DNA of 64,000 bases from Pisolithus tinctorius (GCA_024663395.1 JANFAH010000006.1:744001-808000), one strand, 5' to 3'. Positions 31,298-44,658 are shown, numbered from the stretch's first letter. Notes: generated by a model not told the origin, from the letters alone. Numbers and translations are program-made.

Positions 31298-31987
31298 ATC
31301 TGCCCTTCCACTTGAGACAATTGGTGGCAGGGTTGGCTCTCACAACTCATGCAGTCATACTAGCCTCTCCTCCAGATTTTTGGACTGCTTCACATGGGAG
31401 CTAGATTGCCTTGGCTCAATTGGTCTTACATTAGCTGTGGATGGCTTAGGTTGCTGGATCCAACAATGAAGACAACCTCACCTTGATGATGGAAACGAAC
31501 TTGGTGGGACTGTTCAGTGGACATATTCAACAACGATGGGTTCACTGATAGCTCAATGATCAATCAAGATTTAAACTTGTAGGAACAATGGCAAGAATAT
31601 CATTCACACCATGGGAAGCAAGGTTGGACAATGGCAGACACGGCCATATTTGGTTCAGCAAGGTTGGACAATGGTGGACAGAGCCAAATTTTGGGTAACA
31701 GCAATACATGGGAGATGAGCAGCAATATCTCCCTACATAGATAGCTACCAGTCGCTTCCACATGGCCAATATGTAGACCTGTCCTGCTCAGCTCTCCACT
31801 CAATTGTCCTGCTTAACTATCCCTCTCTCCAATATCAAAGATGCCTCTCACAACCACCATGGTGTCATGAGCTACTGTACATTCCATACACTTCTATTCT
31901 AATGTGTAAAACTAGGCTAAGCCCTCTATAGACTATACATGAGTTCCAAAAAAGGTTTCCACTCTGAATGTTTGAGGGATTCGACAA
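31298..31987. other. Intergenic, nothing recognised
   Basis: Between gene R (5' side) and the stop codon of gene P. It contains a short direct duplication at 31620-31690 (AGCAAGGTTGGACAATGG twice). It should include the gene R promoter. Confidence 0.4.
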
Positions 31988-34552
31988 CTACTTCTGCTTC
32001 TGATTGCTGCCTGTTTGCTTGCATGATCTCTTTGCATCGGGAGATGGAACATCTGCATCTGGCCTTGCAGGGGCCTTTCTGACACAAGGTGACTTCCAGG
32101 TGCTCCCAGGAATGCCCTGTTTCACATTCATGGATGCTGCATTGGAGGTCACAGATCCATTATTGTTGGACTTGGACAAGTATTTGGCCCCAGGTCAACA
32201 TCGATTCATGTCTGGCTCACTCGATTCTGACAGAGCCTACTTAACACACAGTGCAAACTTGTTAGCCATGACAACTGATTCAACATGACCGAACTTGCCT
32301 TGTGCATGCACTTCAAGGCAGATTTCAGCTTTCTGCCTTTGTTTCTGCTTGTTGACCCCTCCTCAGTTGGGAGGTCAGTGAAAGGAATGCTCTCCAATCC
32401 ATCTGCATCTGCATATTCTGAGTGGTCCCATAGTTCAGTTGTGTACTCACTCCCTGAGTGCAGATCAGGGTTTGCTGCGAAGACAAGTTACAGCAGGAAG
32501 CTCACTATTCAGGGATGTTGCTGATTTCTTTGAATTGGATAGGGTTGGCAAATAAGTGTCTTCATCAGCTTCATCATTGGAATCATGGCCATTGCTTTCC
32601 CTCCCATTATCATCAGTTAGTGCATTATTTTGTGGACGATGCACCGGGGCGTTTGCATGGGCTGGAGGTGCAGAGAGCTGCTCATTATGGGAACCATCAG
32701 CTGGTGGGGGATTTGAGTGGGAACAAGAAGGGAATGGTGTCTTGGCACAGTTTTGCCTCCCACCAGATACCTGAAGACCAGAATCGCATTAGTGCTGATC
32801 TGTCATGCATGAAAATCACACATGGCGCACCTTTTTAGTGGAGGGATCATCTGTTCCAACATTGCTCCCCTCAGCCTTGCCATGATCATCCAAACTGTCA
32901 TCCAGGCTGTCTTCCACACTATCATCCACACTATCATCTGCACTATCATCTGCACTATCATCCACCACTCCCTCTTCCTGCACTTTACCCTTGCCCTTGA
33001 CATTTTTCCTTCCAGGATTCTTTTTGTATTTGGGGGCAGGTGTCTTTTGGTATTTCTGCTGCCTCACAACCTGGAGGGGTACCAAAGTTCTATCCACTGG
33101 TGGCTGCAGCTCACCAGATCAATTGATCCATTTCTGAAATCCAAACACATCATTTGGATGGGTGTCCTGTTGCTTGCACCAAAAGGACAGCAGCCAGGTA
33201 GCTGTTGTCATCCACATGTGACTTGGGTCATGGTCGAAGGTAAATCCTTCAGGAAGATGGTGGGCTGCTATCATTTCCACTTGATGATGACTGAAATTCT
33301 TGAATGGCACTGCTGACAAGGGATTTCTGCATGCTAATCCTGATAGCACTCATCAGAGATTGAGGAGACTAAATACTCTGGCCACTCACAGTAGTGAGCA
33401 GTCATAAATCCACAAACCGTTTTTTGTAGTTGGTCCCAGTTAAGGCCCATGATTTCTCCTATTCAAATCTCTCCATCAGCATTTTTCACCAATTTCACGG
33501 AGTCAACCTTGCCCATCCTTGTTGCTTTGGCTGCTGTCTTTTTCCAAGCACATTTGGGACTTGACTCGCCATCATGCTCAGGCAGTGTTCCTGGTTCCTC
33601 AAATGTTTCCCCAAGGTACTCTCACCAACTTCCTTGCAGTGTGCAGACATCATTGAAGGGGATCCCATCTGCAATTTCAATATTGAAGTCCAGACTGTCA
33701 TTGCATGAGTCTTACCTAGGCCTAGAGGAGAATATGGTGGACTCATGTGCATGCCTGTATAGTTCCCTCCTCATTTTTCCACCCAGCCATACACACTATG
33801 TGCATTCTGCAATATCTCCACATCTCCATTGCAAAGTTTCAGACATACTTGTACCCATACTTGGCTGCATTCCTGGGAACCAGGATAAATTGAAGACTGG
33901 GAAGTTGACCTCATAAAATCACACCTTGCTTTTGTCTCTGGTGCAGGGCCTTCCCACCCATTCCACCTTTCCACTATATCTTCAGCTGCAGCCAATTGTT
34001 CCTCCATCAGGTCATCCTGAATAAAAGCTGTCAATGCATTCTGATACTGTTGGATCTGCTTGCTTCCATGGGTATCACCTTCTTCTACTTTCATTTTCGC
34101 AAGCTTCTCCTGTATTTGCTCTTGGTACAATTTGTGGACCACTGCCTGCACAGAGTATTTGTAACTGGATCTAAGGGTAATTTGGGGCTTCTTTGAATGG
34201 AGGGGCTTTTTCAACCAATCTTGTATTAGCTACAAGGGTGCTTTGAATTGTGAGCATCCAAATCAGAACTTTTAGAGCATACCTTGCACTTGGTCTGGAC
34301 TTTGCTCCCTCTCAACTCTTTGTTCCTGTCCAATCCCTGCATCTCCTCCCATATGGATAGCAGAACTGCAGGCTTCTTCTTCTTCCCTGCTTGCCTCCAT
34401 TCCTGGCATCAGCGCCCAAGGATCTCCAACTCTTCCACTTCAAACATTTCTTCCTCCCTTTCCCCCACATCTGATGGTTCTATATCTCACTCACCATCAG
34501 CATCATCTCTTTCTGTCTGATCCCAGGTGTCTGATTTGTACTGGGACTCCAT
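31988..34552 (-). pseudogene. Gene P: unknown nuclear-type protein gene, decayed
   Basis: Not assigned a function. The start ATG at 34550-34552 reads MESQYKSDTWDQTERDDADG. In-frame TGAs at 34487-34489 and 34409-34411 sit where Arg restores the sequence. A second block (34214-33771) reads KYSVQAVVHKLYQEQIQEKL and LMEEQLAAAEDIVERWNGWE, helical and charged. Further blocks follow at 33349-33119 (HHLPEGFTFDHDP, DVFGFQKWI), an acidic DDSADDS-type tract at 33000-32880 preceded by a basic KNPGRKNVKGKGK, and a terminal exon 32179-31988 (PARPDADVPSPDAKRSCKQT). From memory, unverified, this resembles a multi-copy Agaricomycete unknown family. It is divergently arranged with KDZ-2 across a 551-bp gap. 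Confidence 0.45.
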
Positions 34553-35103
34553 GGAGTATGATGTGGTATGATGTATAATGGTGTATAATAGATGGTTGGC
34601 TACTAAGTTTTTTCATGCCCTTGTTTGGTCTCAATGCATTTCAGTACTAGTGCGGTCATGCCAAGGAATTCGTTTGGACCTCCGTGAAGCAACTGAAATA
34701 TCCAATCAGGCTGATCTCTTTGACAGGATCCCCCCCAAAGGCAGATTAGCTCCTGGTTTGCATCCAGGCTGTCAGTTGGCTTGCCCAATCATATCCATAC
34801 TTATATTGATACCGAACATCTCATTTCACCTTCATCAGCTAATATAGCATCCAAATTCACCATCATAATCCAGGCAAAGCACCCAGGTAATGTTGCAGCA
34901 GGAAGGGAATGTGCAGGCAGGGATTGAGCAGTAATAAGAAGGCAGCACCATGCATTGTGCAAGGCCAGTGTAGTTGCATTTGTATTTATGCCCTGACATG
35001 TGTTAAGGTACTGACATCAATAGAGCTAAATGATAAAGTGACTTGCACTAGCAGTAGCATTTCTAATAACTGACCTCATACTGTCAAATCAGCAACCTCC
35101 AGA
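34553..35103. promoter_or_regulatory. Divergent intergenic region between gene P and KDZ-2
   Basis: 551 bp separating the predicted starts of gene P (minus) and KDZ-2 (plus), so it should hold both promoters. AT-rich ATGATGTGGTATGATGTATAATGG repeats lie at 34556-34590. No definite TATA or initiator element can be assigned. Confidence 0.35.
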
Positions 35104-37578
35104 TGGCCAAGGGAAGCACTCAAAAGGGCATGAGAATGATTGGTCCTACCCTGGGCCATCAGGTGAAGCAGCTGGAAGTCAAGACTCAGAGAGCTGGAGG
35201 TAGGTATAGATTGTGATTGGTAGAAGTCACAATCAAACAGCCAGATCCAACAACCCCTGTCCATTCTCCCTGATCCTCGCCATCCAAGCATTCAAGGTCT
35301 CACTCCCACAAGTACTTTGATGCATGGGTGGATTCAGCCTTCGATGGACATGAAAGCATGAGCCCACCAGTCCAGCAGCTGATGTTACCGTGGAAAAAGG
35401 TATGCAGCAGTTCACCAACCCAAAAGTGGACTTCATATGGTGTGTCAGACGCAGAACAATTACATCCACGAATGGGTTCCATGGAAGGGGGAATTCTTGA
35501 AGATACTCCTGGAGCTGGAAGCCTCCCCAGAGCCAAGGAACTGCACCTGGTGTGGCAATGACAGGGTGTACAGATGTCTGGATTGCTTGCATCAGCCCCT
35601 ATTCTGCACAGAATGTTGCTGGAAGAGTCATGAGAGCCTGCCTTTGCACAGGATCCAACAGTGGACAGGGGACTTCTACGAGGAATCCGCCCTCCATATG
35701 GTGAGAGATCAGTTGGTTGCCCAGAATTACATTCACATCAAGACCCACAGACTGGCATTTGGTTGCACCTGGGACATGGTGGAGCACCCTGTCCCCATGC
35801 GATTGCACAAGCCCAGCAAGCAGCAGGTGAACCTCTGCCCATGGATGATCAAGAGTGGGAAGATGTGGAAGATATCGAAGAAAACCCAAAGCACCTCTGT
35901 CCTCCAGCAGGGTCAAGATATCTCACCATTGTGGATGTCACAGGTGTTCATTTCATTGTAGTGAATTGGTGTGAATGTGAGAATGCAGAAGCCCAATACA
36001 TACAGCTACTGAGAGCCAAACTATTTCCCTCAACGTTCGAGAAGCCAAGCACCACATTCACATTTGTGGTTCTGGATGACTTCCTGAGGGACAACTTGGA
36101 ATGTGGAATGTCTGGTATGAACTATTACAGCAAGTTGTGTTGGATCACATCCAGTGTGTTTCCACACCTCATTCCAGTAAGATTTGGTATTTTGGTTCCA
36201 AGTGTTGGAATATCTGAAGGGTCAATCAGGATAGATACTGTGAGCTTCTACGGGTTGTGTGGAAATGGCGATACCTCAAGCTACTTAAATGGAATGGATT
36301 CTGCAGGACAACCAGGTCAGCAGAGAAAGGTGGACTGGCATTATTTTGCGCAGCATGCCCCCAGCCTGGAATAAATGTTGATACCAATGTGGATTTGGAC
36401 CAGTAAGCAGCTCCAATAATGCAATCCTCATATGCTGACCTTCTCCAGCTGGTGGTTCACCTGCACAGTAGTAATGGACAGAAACTTTAAAGCAGAACAC
36501 ATGCATGAGCAGAAATCCGAAGATCAAGTGTGGTTGATGGACGGACTAGGTTATATGGTGACCAATCCACACTATGCAGACTATTTGAAGGCCACTCCAC
36601 ATATTGCAGAGGTATGAATTCATTCAACCCGTGCAAAACATGATCTGAGCTCAGGCACAGAAATCCACCTGCAACAACCACAGAGCTATCAGTCAGGCAA
36701 ATGCAGCTCAGGGAAAGCTTCATGTGACCAGAATTGGGGCAACTGCATGTGCATGGCATGGGTGCTTTTATCTGCATTGTGTTGTTGACTTCCAAAAAGG
36801 AGAAAGGTATGAGGTTGAATTGTCAATTTTGACACCCACTGATGGTGCTGCAGACAGTTGAACATGGACTACTCTTTGGAAAATGTGTTGGGATACAATA
36901 TGGAAGGGATCAAACAAGTGGTTTGCTTCTACAACATTAACTGCTCCTACATGACAAATCTGTGGAAGTGTGTGGGTCAAAGTGAGTTGATTGATATCCT
37001 GTCGTTGCTTCAGATTATCCCTGGAATCGGCATATGGCATGTGCATGGGCACAAGAAGGAATGTTATGCATGGTATGCCCCACTGTTCATCAAGGGGGCC
37101 AGATGGGTAGACGGAGAAATCATTGAAACATTGTGGTCCGACCTTAATGTGGCATCCACATCTGCACATGGGATGACCTCACCACATCACCAAGAACTGC
37201 TGGATTTCCAGATGAATGATTCCAACTTCATGAAGATGATTTGGATTGGTTAGTCTGAGGATCCACTTGCAGCGCACTCTCTGACATCCAAGATTAAGTG
37301 GATAGCCTATCACAGAAGCTCAAAGTGGCTTGAGCAGCAGCACCATTGGTGAGGCAGGCATATATAAAGCTAGATGAAGCCTTGACTGCAGAGCAGTGAG
37401 ACAGCTGGCGAACACAAGAGATTTGTGCACTGCAAGCAGCACTATTGGAGCTCCTGGGGTGTGGTGCTATGCAGCAAGGCAGAGGATGATGTATTTGAGG
37501 TTGGCCGAGCATGCCAAATGCAAATGGCAGGCCATGAATGTGACTGATATTCAGTTTGTCCTGGAGAAAGATTTGTAG
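35104..37578 (+). pseudogene. KDZ-2 transposase with CxC2-type domain, decayed
   Basis: A second KDZ transposase of a different subfamily from KDZ-1. Supported exons with matching phases: about 35437-35700, 35751-36176, 36230-36402, 36449-36611, 36661-36806 and 36854-37248. A possible first exon is 35104-35202 (MAKGSTQKG) and a decayed 3' exon runs to about 37578. CxC2-like cysteine cluster: CTWCGNDRVYRCLDC, CTECCWKSHESLPLHR, VVNWCECENA. Catalytic region: first acidic site VMDRNFKAEH, a CNNHRAISQANA block, and VDFQKGER joined to QLNMDYSL. The second acidic site is lost: FYNINCSY where the family has Y-D-I. Next are IWHVHGHKKEC and the third site VDGEIIETLWSDLN. TGA codons near 35268 and in the 3' exon interrupt the frame. 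It is therefore non-functional, although most of the domain structure survives. Confidence 0.75.
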
Positions 37579-38890
37579 TTAAATGTTAGCTCAATGTGAA
37601 CCTGCAGTTTCTGTCCCCTGTCCTTGCATTCCGCCCTGTAGCTGGTGGGTGGGTCAGCAGGTACTTTGCAGGAGACGTTCAGTGGCAAGCTAGCTGATTC
37701 ATTCACCTTTCGCATGTTTTATTTCCATTGTGGATATGTCTGGTATGACATGAGTATGTATATTGTCTGTCTGGAATGGCTCATGCGTCCACAGGCTGAG
37801 ATGGATGGCAACAAACCATTGTTGGGAAACAGAATATTTATTGCTCACTGCAGAGGGTGAATTGGGCACTAGTGACTGGCTGAATGCCCTTGGTTGTATT
37901 TCCGTCTGCTGAGAAATATTTATCTGCTCATTTTCCAAGCTTCCGCCTATCAAAATACATTGGCTCCTGCAATAGCAGAATGCAACATTTTCCCTGAATT
38001 GAACCTTGCAAATCTCACACTCTGCTCGTTTGCACATGTCCCACCTGTGGGCATACCTTGGATCCTATGTTAGCACAATGAGAATATTGCTTTGCATTTG
38101 CATCCAATGACCAATTGCTCTCAGCCTTGCATCTCACACAGTCTGCTCACTTTGAAGGGTTCTGTCTATCAGGATCCATTGAATGCCATGTTAGCAGGTT
38201 GAGATAGTCCATATCAACCTTGCATATTGCACAGGCCACTCATTTGGAAGGGTTCCATCTATCAGGATCTGTGGAATGCTGTTTTTGCAGGCTGACATCT
38301 TCCTTTGCATTGTTATCCTATTATTAGCTGTTATCTTGTTTTGTAACCCCCAAGTGAACACTGTAAATAGCATAGCTGCTTGTTCACCAGGTGTCCATCT
38401 ATTGGGATTCATCAGCAGCCGTATTAGCAGACTCAGATGTGCCTATCAGGATCCACAGAATGCTGTTTTCACAGGCTGACATCTTTCTTTGCATTGTTAT
38501 CCTATTATTAGCCGTTATCATGTTTTGTAAATCCCAAGTGAATGCTGTAAATAGCATAGCCCATGCATTCGGGTTCCATCTATCATGCTCCATCAACTCC
38601 TGTTTTAGCAGAATGAGACCATCCTGCTATCTCATTTTTTAAGTTTCATGTTAACTATGCTATATTGCAAAGCCATGCATTCACTAAGCTTCTGCCTATC
38701 AGGATACATCAGCAGTTGTTTTAGAAGAATGAGATTATCCTTTGCAATTCTGTTGGCTGTCTAGCCATTGTCTTTTTCTCACTCCAAGTAAATGTTGAGT
38801 ATATGATGTGGCCGCAGTGGTCAATTAAAATGCGAAATATAAAAAGACATTGTATATACCGCAGAGGAGTAAAATTATAGACAGCCTCAT
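37579..38890. repeat. Diverged tandem repeat region
   Basis: From about 37900 a roughly 100-bp motif (GGTTCCATCTATCAGGATCCAT...TTAGCAGAATGAGA...CTTTGCATT) recurs at least six times with heavy divergence. A longer unit of about 180 bp is duplicated cleanly at 38275-38385 and 38460-38560 (CTTTGCATTGTTATCCTATTATTAGC). 37579-37900 shows nothing else. No gene was seen. Confidence 0.6.
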
Positions 38891-39251
38891 TCACCCTGCT
38901 GTCCTATCCACCCTTGTCTCATCTGCCAGAGGCCCAAAGAGATCAATGAGGTTGTCATCCAATGCTCGTCCATACACCCAAATATGCAGAGCCTCCAGCT
39001 TGTGCGCCATCCTGTCCAGCATCTGCATGGTCTTGTCCTGTTGTATTTGGAAATCATACATTCAATCCTCATAGTATTGGCAGTGGGCCTCAGCATTGCA
39101 GAGTCGACATTCCAAATCTTTGATTTGCCATTTGATTGTGTTGGATGTTTGTGAAACATCGGTGATTGGGGCACAGACAGGTGATGGTGCGCTGGGAGTT
39201 GCAGTGGTTGTGGGTTGGACAGGTGCTGCTGTTGCTGATGGGCAGGTTTCT

Positions 39252-39256
39252 GCTTT
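39252..39256 (+). repeat. Target site duplication GCTTT (left)
   Basis: GCTTT precedes the left LTR of gypsy B and recurs at 45062-45066. Confidence 0.85.
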
Positions 39257-39603
39257 TGTTATGATACGTACTCTTTTCTCTTTTCCTTTCTCTTTTCATC
39301 TTGTCTAATCTTTCAATCTTATCTTGTCTCCTGGACTCGGTCTAGACCTTGCCTCGCCTCTACCACATGCTCCCCTTCTGGTACATTCCACTCCACTATG
39401 ATGTCACAGACCTCATGTATGCCTCACCATTACCACACACATACCTTAGTATAAGTATCCCTGCTCAATTGCCCAACTAGCTCTAAGCTAGTTCATTTGG
39501 GTCTACAAGTCCTAAAGTCACCTGCTTCTAAGCTGTCTCCTCTTCTCTTCTTTTGGTTCTTGGTGTGAGCCTACAACAAACCCTGTTGTTAGGTCTTGTC
39601 ACA
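39257..39603 (+). repeat. Gypsy B 5' LTR (347 bp)
   Basis: Starts TGTTATGATACG and ends GTCTTGTCACA. Compared with the 3' LTR it lacks two internal segments (in the CTCGGTC and CTATGAT areas). A sequence ACCTTAGTATAAGTATCCCTGCTC (39444-39467) could hold the promoter. Confidence 0.85.
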
Positions 39604-39910
39604 CTTGAACTAGCTTCTCTTTGTTGTACCCTTGCACCACTCATCACCATTCCTTGTTTCCTTCGTGAAGGCTCATGGGTGTACTTGCCAAGTCCCCCAG
39701 CCTCAGAACCTGACCCAAATCTCTATGTTCCATACATCTCCGAGCATCGCTCACTCACTCTGCTTTTTGACCACACCCTCTACTCTCTTCCACCACCTCC
39801 CTCCTACCCTTTCTCTGTTGAGTCTGTCTTCCCCTGTTCACTCCCTGCTGAACCCCAGCAACCCCACTATAACCTCTGTCCTTGTCAGAACCTAAAACAT
39901 CCAGATCACT

Positions 39911-40969
39911 ATGGAAGGCATCCAGGACCAGTTAACCGACCTCCAAAATGCCCTTGACACCCTCCACAATGAAAACTACAGGCTAAGCAACAGCCTAAGA
40001 AACACTCAGGACACAATCACAACCATTGAGGGCCAGCGAAATCAGTGGAATGCCCTCCCTGCCAATGTGATACAGAGGAGGATAGAAGTGATGGCTGACC
40101 CAGGTCAGTATGCCAGTGATCATGCCAAGTTTTCAGAATGGTGGGTGAAGATGAATGTGTGGGTCACTCAGAATAGGACTGCCCTGCCTACCACCCAAGA
40201 CAAATGCACTGCGGTATGGTCCCACATGACAGGACCTGTAGCTGGAAGATTCGCTCAGGCAAAGTTCTTGCTCACCATTGTTACTGGAGTATGGCCTGAC
40301 ATGGCTGAGATGATAGAGGACATTGATAGGTTTTTTGCCCCTCAGACTGACATCAAGTGGGCCAAAGCTCAAAGGTGCATGATGCACCAAGGAAACTCTC
40401 GGTATGAGGAGTTTTATGCGAAGTTCAAGTCCCTGAAGGTTCAAGGATGTGTCACCGATGAAACTGCTGGTTTCTTGCTGGAGAACGCTGTCCACCCCAC
40501 CATTGTAAAGGAAGCCCTAAGGAGGGGATATACACAAGGAAACTACCTCCAGATGACCATTGCCTTCTGTGAAGCAGCCCTTGCCAGGGATCACTTCAGA
40601 CTTCTTTATAATCACTATCCTGATGAACCTGCCCCCCGCTCTTCCTATAACCGCCCTTCACACTCCCCTCATTTCACTCCTACTGGCACTCAACCTGGTT
40701 GCAGTGCCCCCATGGAAATTGGCACTGCTTGCTTCCCTCCTCACCCTGTCCCCTCTCATATCAAGTGTTTTGATTGTCAGGGGAATCACTATAAACATGA
40801 TTGCCCCCACACTAAAGGAAAGGGCCCTGCTAGGCCCAACATATGAGAAGTAACCCAGGAGGCCCAGGAACTCACTCTCCACCAAATGTTGTTCGAAGAG
40901 ATGCAGGCCTTCTTCTATGACAAGCAGATTAATGAGATGAAGGCCCAGGGAAAAGAGTTTGGCCAGTAG
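39911..40969 (+). pseudogene. gag: Gypsy B gag
   Basis: Nucleocapsid polyprotein. It starts MEGIQDQLTDLQNALDTLHN with an N-terminal coiled coil, then a capsid-like region (residues about 50-230), and a near-C-terminal zinc knuckle CFDCQGNHYKHDC whose spacing is C-x2-C-x3-H-x4-C, one residue short of the usual CCHC. A TGA at 40844-40846 interrupts the frame. Reading past it continues EVTQEAQELTLHQMLFEEMQ to TAG at 40967-40969. Confidence 0.8.
40948..40954 (+). promoter_or_regulatory. Candidate -1 frameshift heptamer, gypsy B
   Basis: G-GGA-AAA lies in gag frame 12 bases before the terminal gag TAG. Pol (RVWPVEDQVSTGY...) lies in the -1 frame, overlapping gag. Only one copy is in the window, so conservation cannot be tested. 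Confidence 0.5.
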
Positions 40970-43900
40970 AGGATCAGGTCTCCACTGGCTATGTTTATAA
41001 TAAGTTCTCTGTCTTAGGTGTTGACAATCTCCCTACCGAGCAGGATATATTTAACTTGGAGACTACTGTACCATCTGAAGAGGCGACCCCAGTGGGCATG
41101 GCCACAGATGTAAAACAATCAGTGCTTAATTCCTCTTGTGACAAAAATAAAAATATGCCTATTCAGACAACTAAAGAAACCCCGAAAATAAGGACAGCAG
41201 ATCCAAAGGCCGAGTTGGAGTTAGAAGTGGTGTTGGAAGGATGAGAGAGGAAATGGAGTGTAAAGGCCTTGGTAGACTCAGGAGCAAACAACACGTTCCT
41301 GGATAGAAGATGGGCTGACAAAAATGATGTTCCCCTGATCAAGCTTGGTTGGCCTGTCACTGTCCTCAATGTTGATGGAACCCCTAACATGGCTGGCAAT
41401 ATTACACATGTTGCCTCTCTCGTTATGAACTATCAGGGACATCAGGAGTCCATATGGGCTCAGGTCACCACCCTTGGAACACACCCCCTCATACTTGGAT
41501 ACACCTGGCTACAGAAGCACAACCCAGAGGTGTGTTGGGAAACCAAACAGGTGAAACTATCCCATTGCCCTCATGAGTGCCATGACCTCGCCCTGAGGAT
41601 GAAAGCAGAAAGACTGGCAGAAGAACGAGAGGCACAGGATGTGGAGTACCTCTATCCAAAGCTTCGCTCCACCAGGGTTCGGGCTGGCACTACTGAGGAA
41701 CTTGTCCCAAAGGAGTATCACCAGTATCTCAAGGTCTTCTCCAAGGAAGAGTCAGAAAGGATGCCACTTCGAAAGCTGTAGGATCATGCCATTAATCTCA
41801 AAGAGACCTTCACTCCCAAATGTGGCCAGCTCATCCCACTCTCCACCAAGGAGCAAAAAGAGGTGTTGGACTTCCTTGAGGATCAGCTACATAAAGGATA
41901 TATCCACCCCTCAAAGTCCCCCCAGACATCTCCTGTCTTCTTTGTCCCCAAAAAGGATGGGAAGAAGCACATGGTTCAGGATTACTGGTATCTCAATGAA
42001 CACACTGTCAAAAATGCATATCCCCTCCCTTTAATCTCCCAGCTTGTCAACAAACTCAAGGGCTGCAAGCTCTTCACCAAAATGGATCTTCAATGGGGCT
42101 ACAACAATGTCCACATCAAGGAAGGAGATGAGTGGAAGGCTGCCTTCATCACTCATAAAAGCACCTATGAACCCCTCATTATGTATTTTGGACTCTGCAA
42201 CTCGCCCTCCACTTTCCAGAATATGATGAATGACATCTTCGGTGATATGGAAGACGTCCTAGTGGTCTACATTGATGATCTAATGTTCTTCACTAAGATG
42301 GACAATGAAGCTGAACATGACAGGATTGTCCTGGAGGTGTTAAGGAGGCTAGAGGAGAATGACTTGTTCATCAAACCAGAGAAGTGCTTCTTCAAGCAGA
42401 AGCAGGTAGAGTTTTTGGGTATGGTGGTTGGTACTGATGGGGTTAGAATGGATGAAAGCAAGGTGAAGGCTATAACCAAGTGGCCAGTTCCTACAAAGGT
42501 TCACTTGGTGTGGGCCTTCCTGGGGTTGGCCAACTTCTATTGCCACTTCATCAAAGACTTTGCACAAATCGCCCGTCCCCTTAATGACCTCACAAGAAAG
42601 GATCCGCTCTGGACTTGGGGCCCCCAAGAACAACAGGCCTTTGATACTCTGAAGGTCGCCTTCACCACCACTCCTGTCCTCGCCTTCCCAGATCAAGACA
42701 GAGAGTTCTGTTTGGAAACTGATGCCTCAGACTTCACTACTGGAGCTGTTCTCTCCATAAAGTGTGAAGACAATCTCTGGCAACCTGTTGCCTTCTACTC
42801 CCACTCCATGTCCCCTCCTGAACAGAACTACCAGGTCTTTGACAAGGAGATGTTAGCCATAATCTGCGCCTTAGAGATGTGGTGGCACTACCTCAAAACT
42901 ACTCCCTACCAATTTGAGGTCTGGACAGATCACTCAAATCTACAGTACTTCATGAAAGCACAGAATTTGGATTGCCACCAAGCATGCTGGGCCCAGTACC
43001 TCTCTCGGTTCAACTACAAGCTGGTGTACAAGCCTGGCTCCTCAATGGCTAAAGCAGATGCCCTCTCAAGAAGAGAGGATCATGAACCTGAAAAGGGGTC
43101 AGACAACCAGGGGGTTACACTCCTTGATCCTTCCAGGGTGGCTGCTACCTTGGTGATAGGAGAGGATATAGATCTCATGACCGCCTTGAAGTCTGCCTCT
43201 TCGGTAACACCACAACCGGAAGGCTCTGTCCTTCAGGAGGGTCTGTATGTCTGCCAAGGGAAGGTCTATGTCCTGCCTGCCATCAGGGTTCATTGCCTTG
43301 AGAGGCATCATGATACTCCCATCACAGGACACCCAGGGTGGAAGAAAACTCTGGAGCTCATATCCTGTAACTATGTTTGGCCCAGAATGACCTCCTCTGT
43401 CAAAGACTATGTCTCGGCCTGCCACCATTGTCAAATGGCAAAGAGCTCTAGGACACCCCTGGCTGGAAAACTCCTCCCAAACCCCATCCCAGAACGCCCT
43501 TGGACTGACATCTCAATCAACTTCATGGAGCTGCCAGAGGCACAGGGCTTCGATAACATCATGGTGGTGGTTGACAGGTTTTTGAAAGAGGTGGTCTTTG
43601 CACCAACTACTAAGGAGGTTTCATCTCTTCAGACCATGGAGCTCTTCCATGACCATGTGTGGACTCAGCATGGGTTTCCTTCCTCTGTTATCTCTGACCA
43701 TGGCCCCCAGTTCACTAGTGCATTCACCACTGAGCTCTGCAAGATGCTTGGGGTCAAACCCAAGCTTTCTACTGCCTTCCATCCTCAGACAGATGGCCAA
43801 ACAGAATGTCTTAATCAAGACTTGCAGCAGTATCTCTGCCTCTTTGTCAATGACCGACAGGGTTCCTGGCCTTCTTGGCTTAAGGTCGCTCAGTTCTCCT

Positions 43901-44658
43901 ACAATAACAAGCGGCAGGAGTCCACCAGCAAAAGCCCATTCTTGGTCACTCACTCTTACACTCCCAGAATGGGCATAGAACCCTTCCTCTCCAAGGCAGA
44001 GGCTGCTACAGACCATGCTGTTGGCCTCACTAAGGTCTTGGAGGACATGAGAAAGGCCCTGGACAAAGCTGCAGAAAGAATGAAAAACTCTGCAGACATG
44101 ACTCGCTCTGATGCTCCCTGCTACTCTGTTGGTGACATGGTCTGGCTGGAAACTCCACAGATCTCCCTCTCAGGTTGCCCCTCCAGGAAACTTACTGAAC
44201 AATGGATTGGCCCTTACAGGGCTGTTTTGCTCAAACCCAACGCAGTAGAGTTGAAACTCCCCAAAACTCTCAAGATCCATCCAGTCATTAATGTTTCACG
44301 GGTCAAACCGTACAAAGGACCTCTGGAGGGGCAGGTTGTTACTCGCCCAGGACCAGTGGTGGGGCACAAGGGTGATGAAGAGTTCAAGGTGGACTATATC
44401 ACTGATTCTCGACTAAAAAGGAACAGACTTGAGTATCTTGTCCATTGGAAGGGCTACCACGATGAGGATCGTACCTGGGAGCATGAGTCTGCCCTGAAGT
44501 CTGCTCCTGGTGCCATCAAAGACTTCTACCATCAAAACCCTTCCACCCCTCATAAACTCCATGGTATGGACTCCTCCCTCTTCTCCTCCCTCTTCCATCC
44601 CCTAGAGAACTTCACTGACACTGTCCCAACCTTTAATTGCCTGGAAGTCGATTTCTAA
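40970..44658 (+). pseudogene. pol: Gypsy B pol (PR-RT-RNaseH-IN-chromodomain)
   Basis: One frame throughout, interrupted by TGA (41242-41244) and TAG (41779-41781, where the family has Trp in a WDHAI-like motif). Protease VDSGANNTFLD, RT FGLCNSPSTFQ and YIDDLMFF, RNase H TDASDFTTGAVL, integrase zinc finger ending CHHCQMAK. The first integrase catalytic Asp is replaced: SINFMEL instead of S-x-D-F. SDHGPQFTS and DGQTECLNQ keep the other two. The chromodomain EYLVHWKGYHDEDRTWEHE is present. Arg replaced by W, C, H or Q is frequent (DYWYLN, FYCHFI, CHQACW), all single CpG transitions from CGN codons. Confidence 0.88.
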
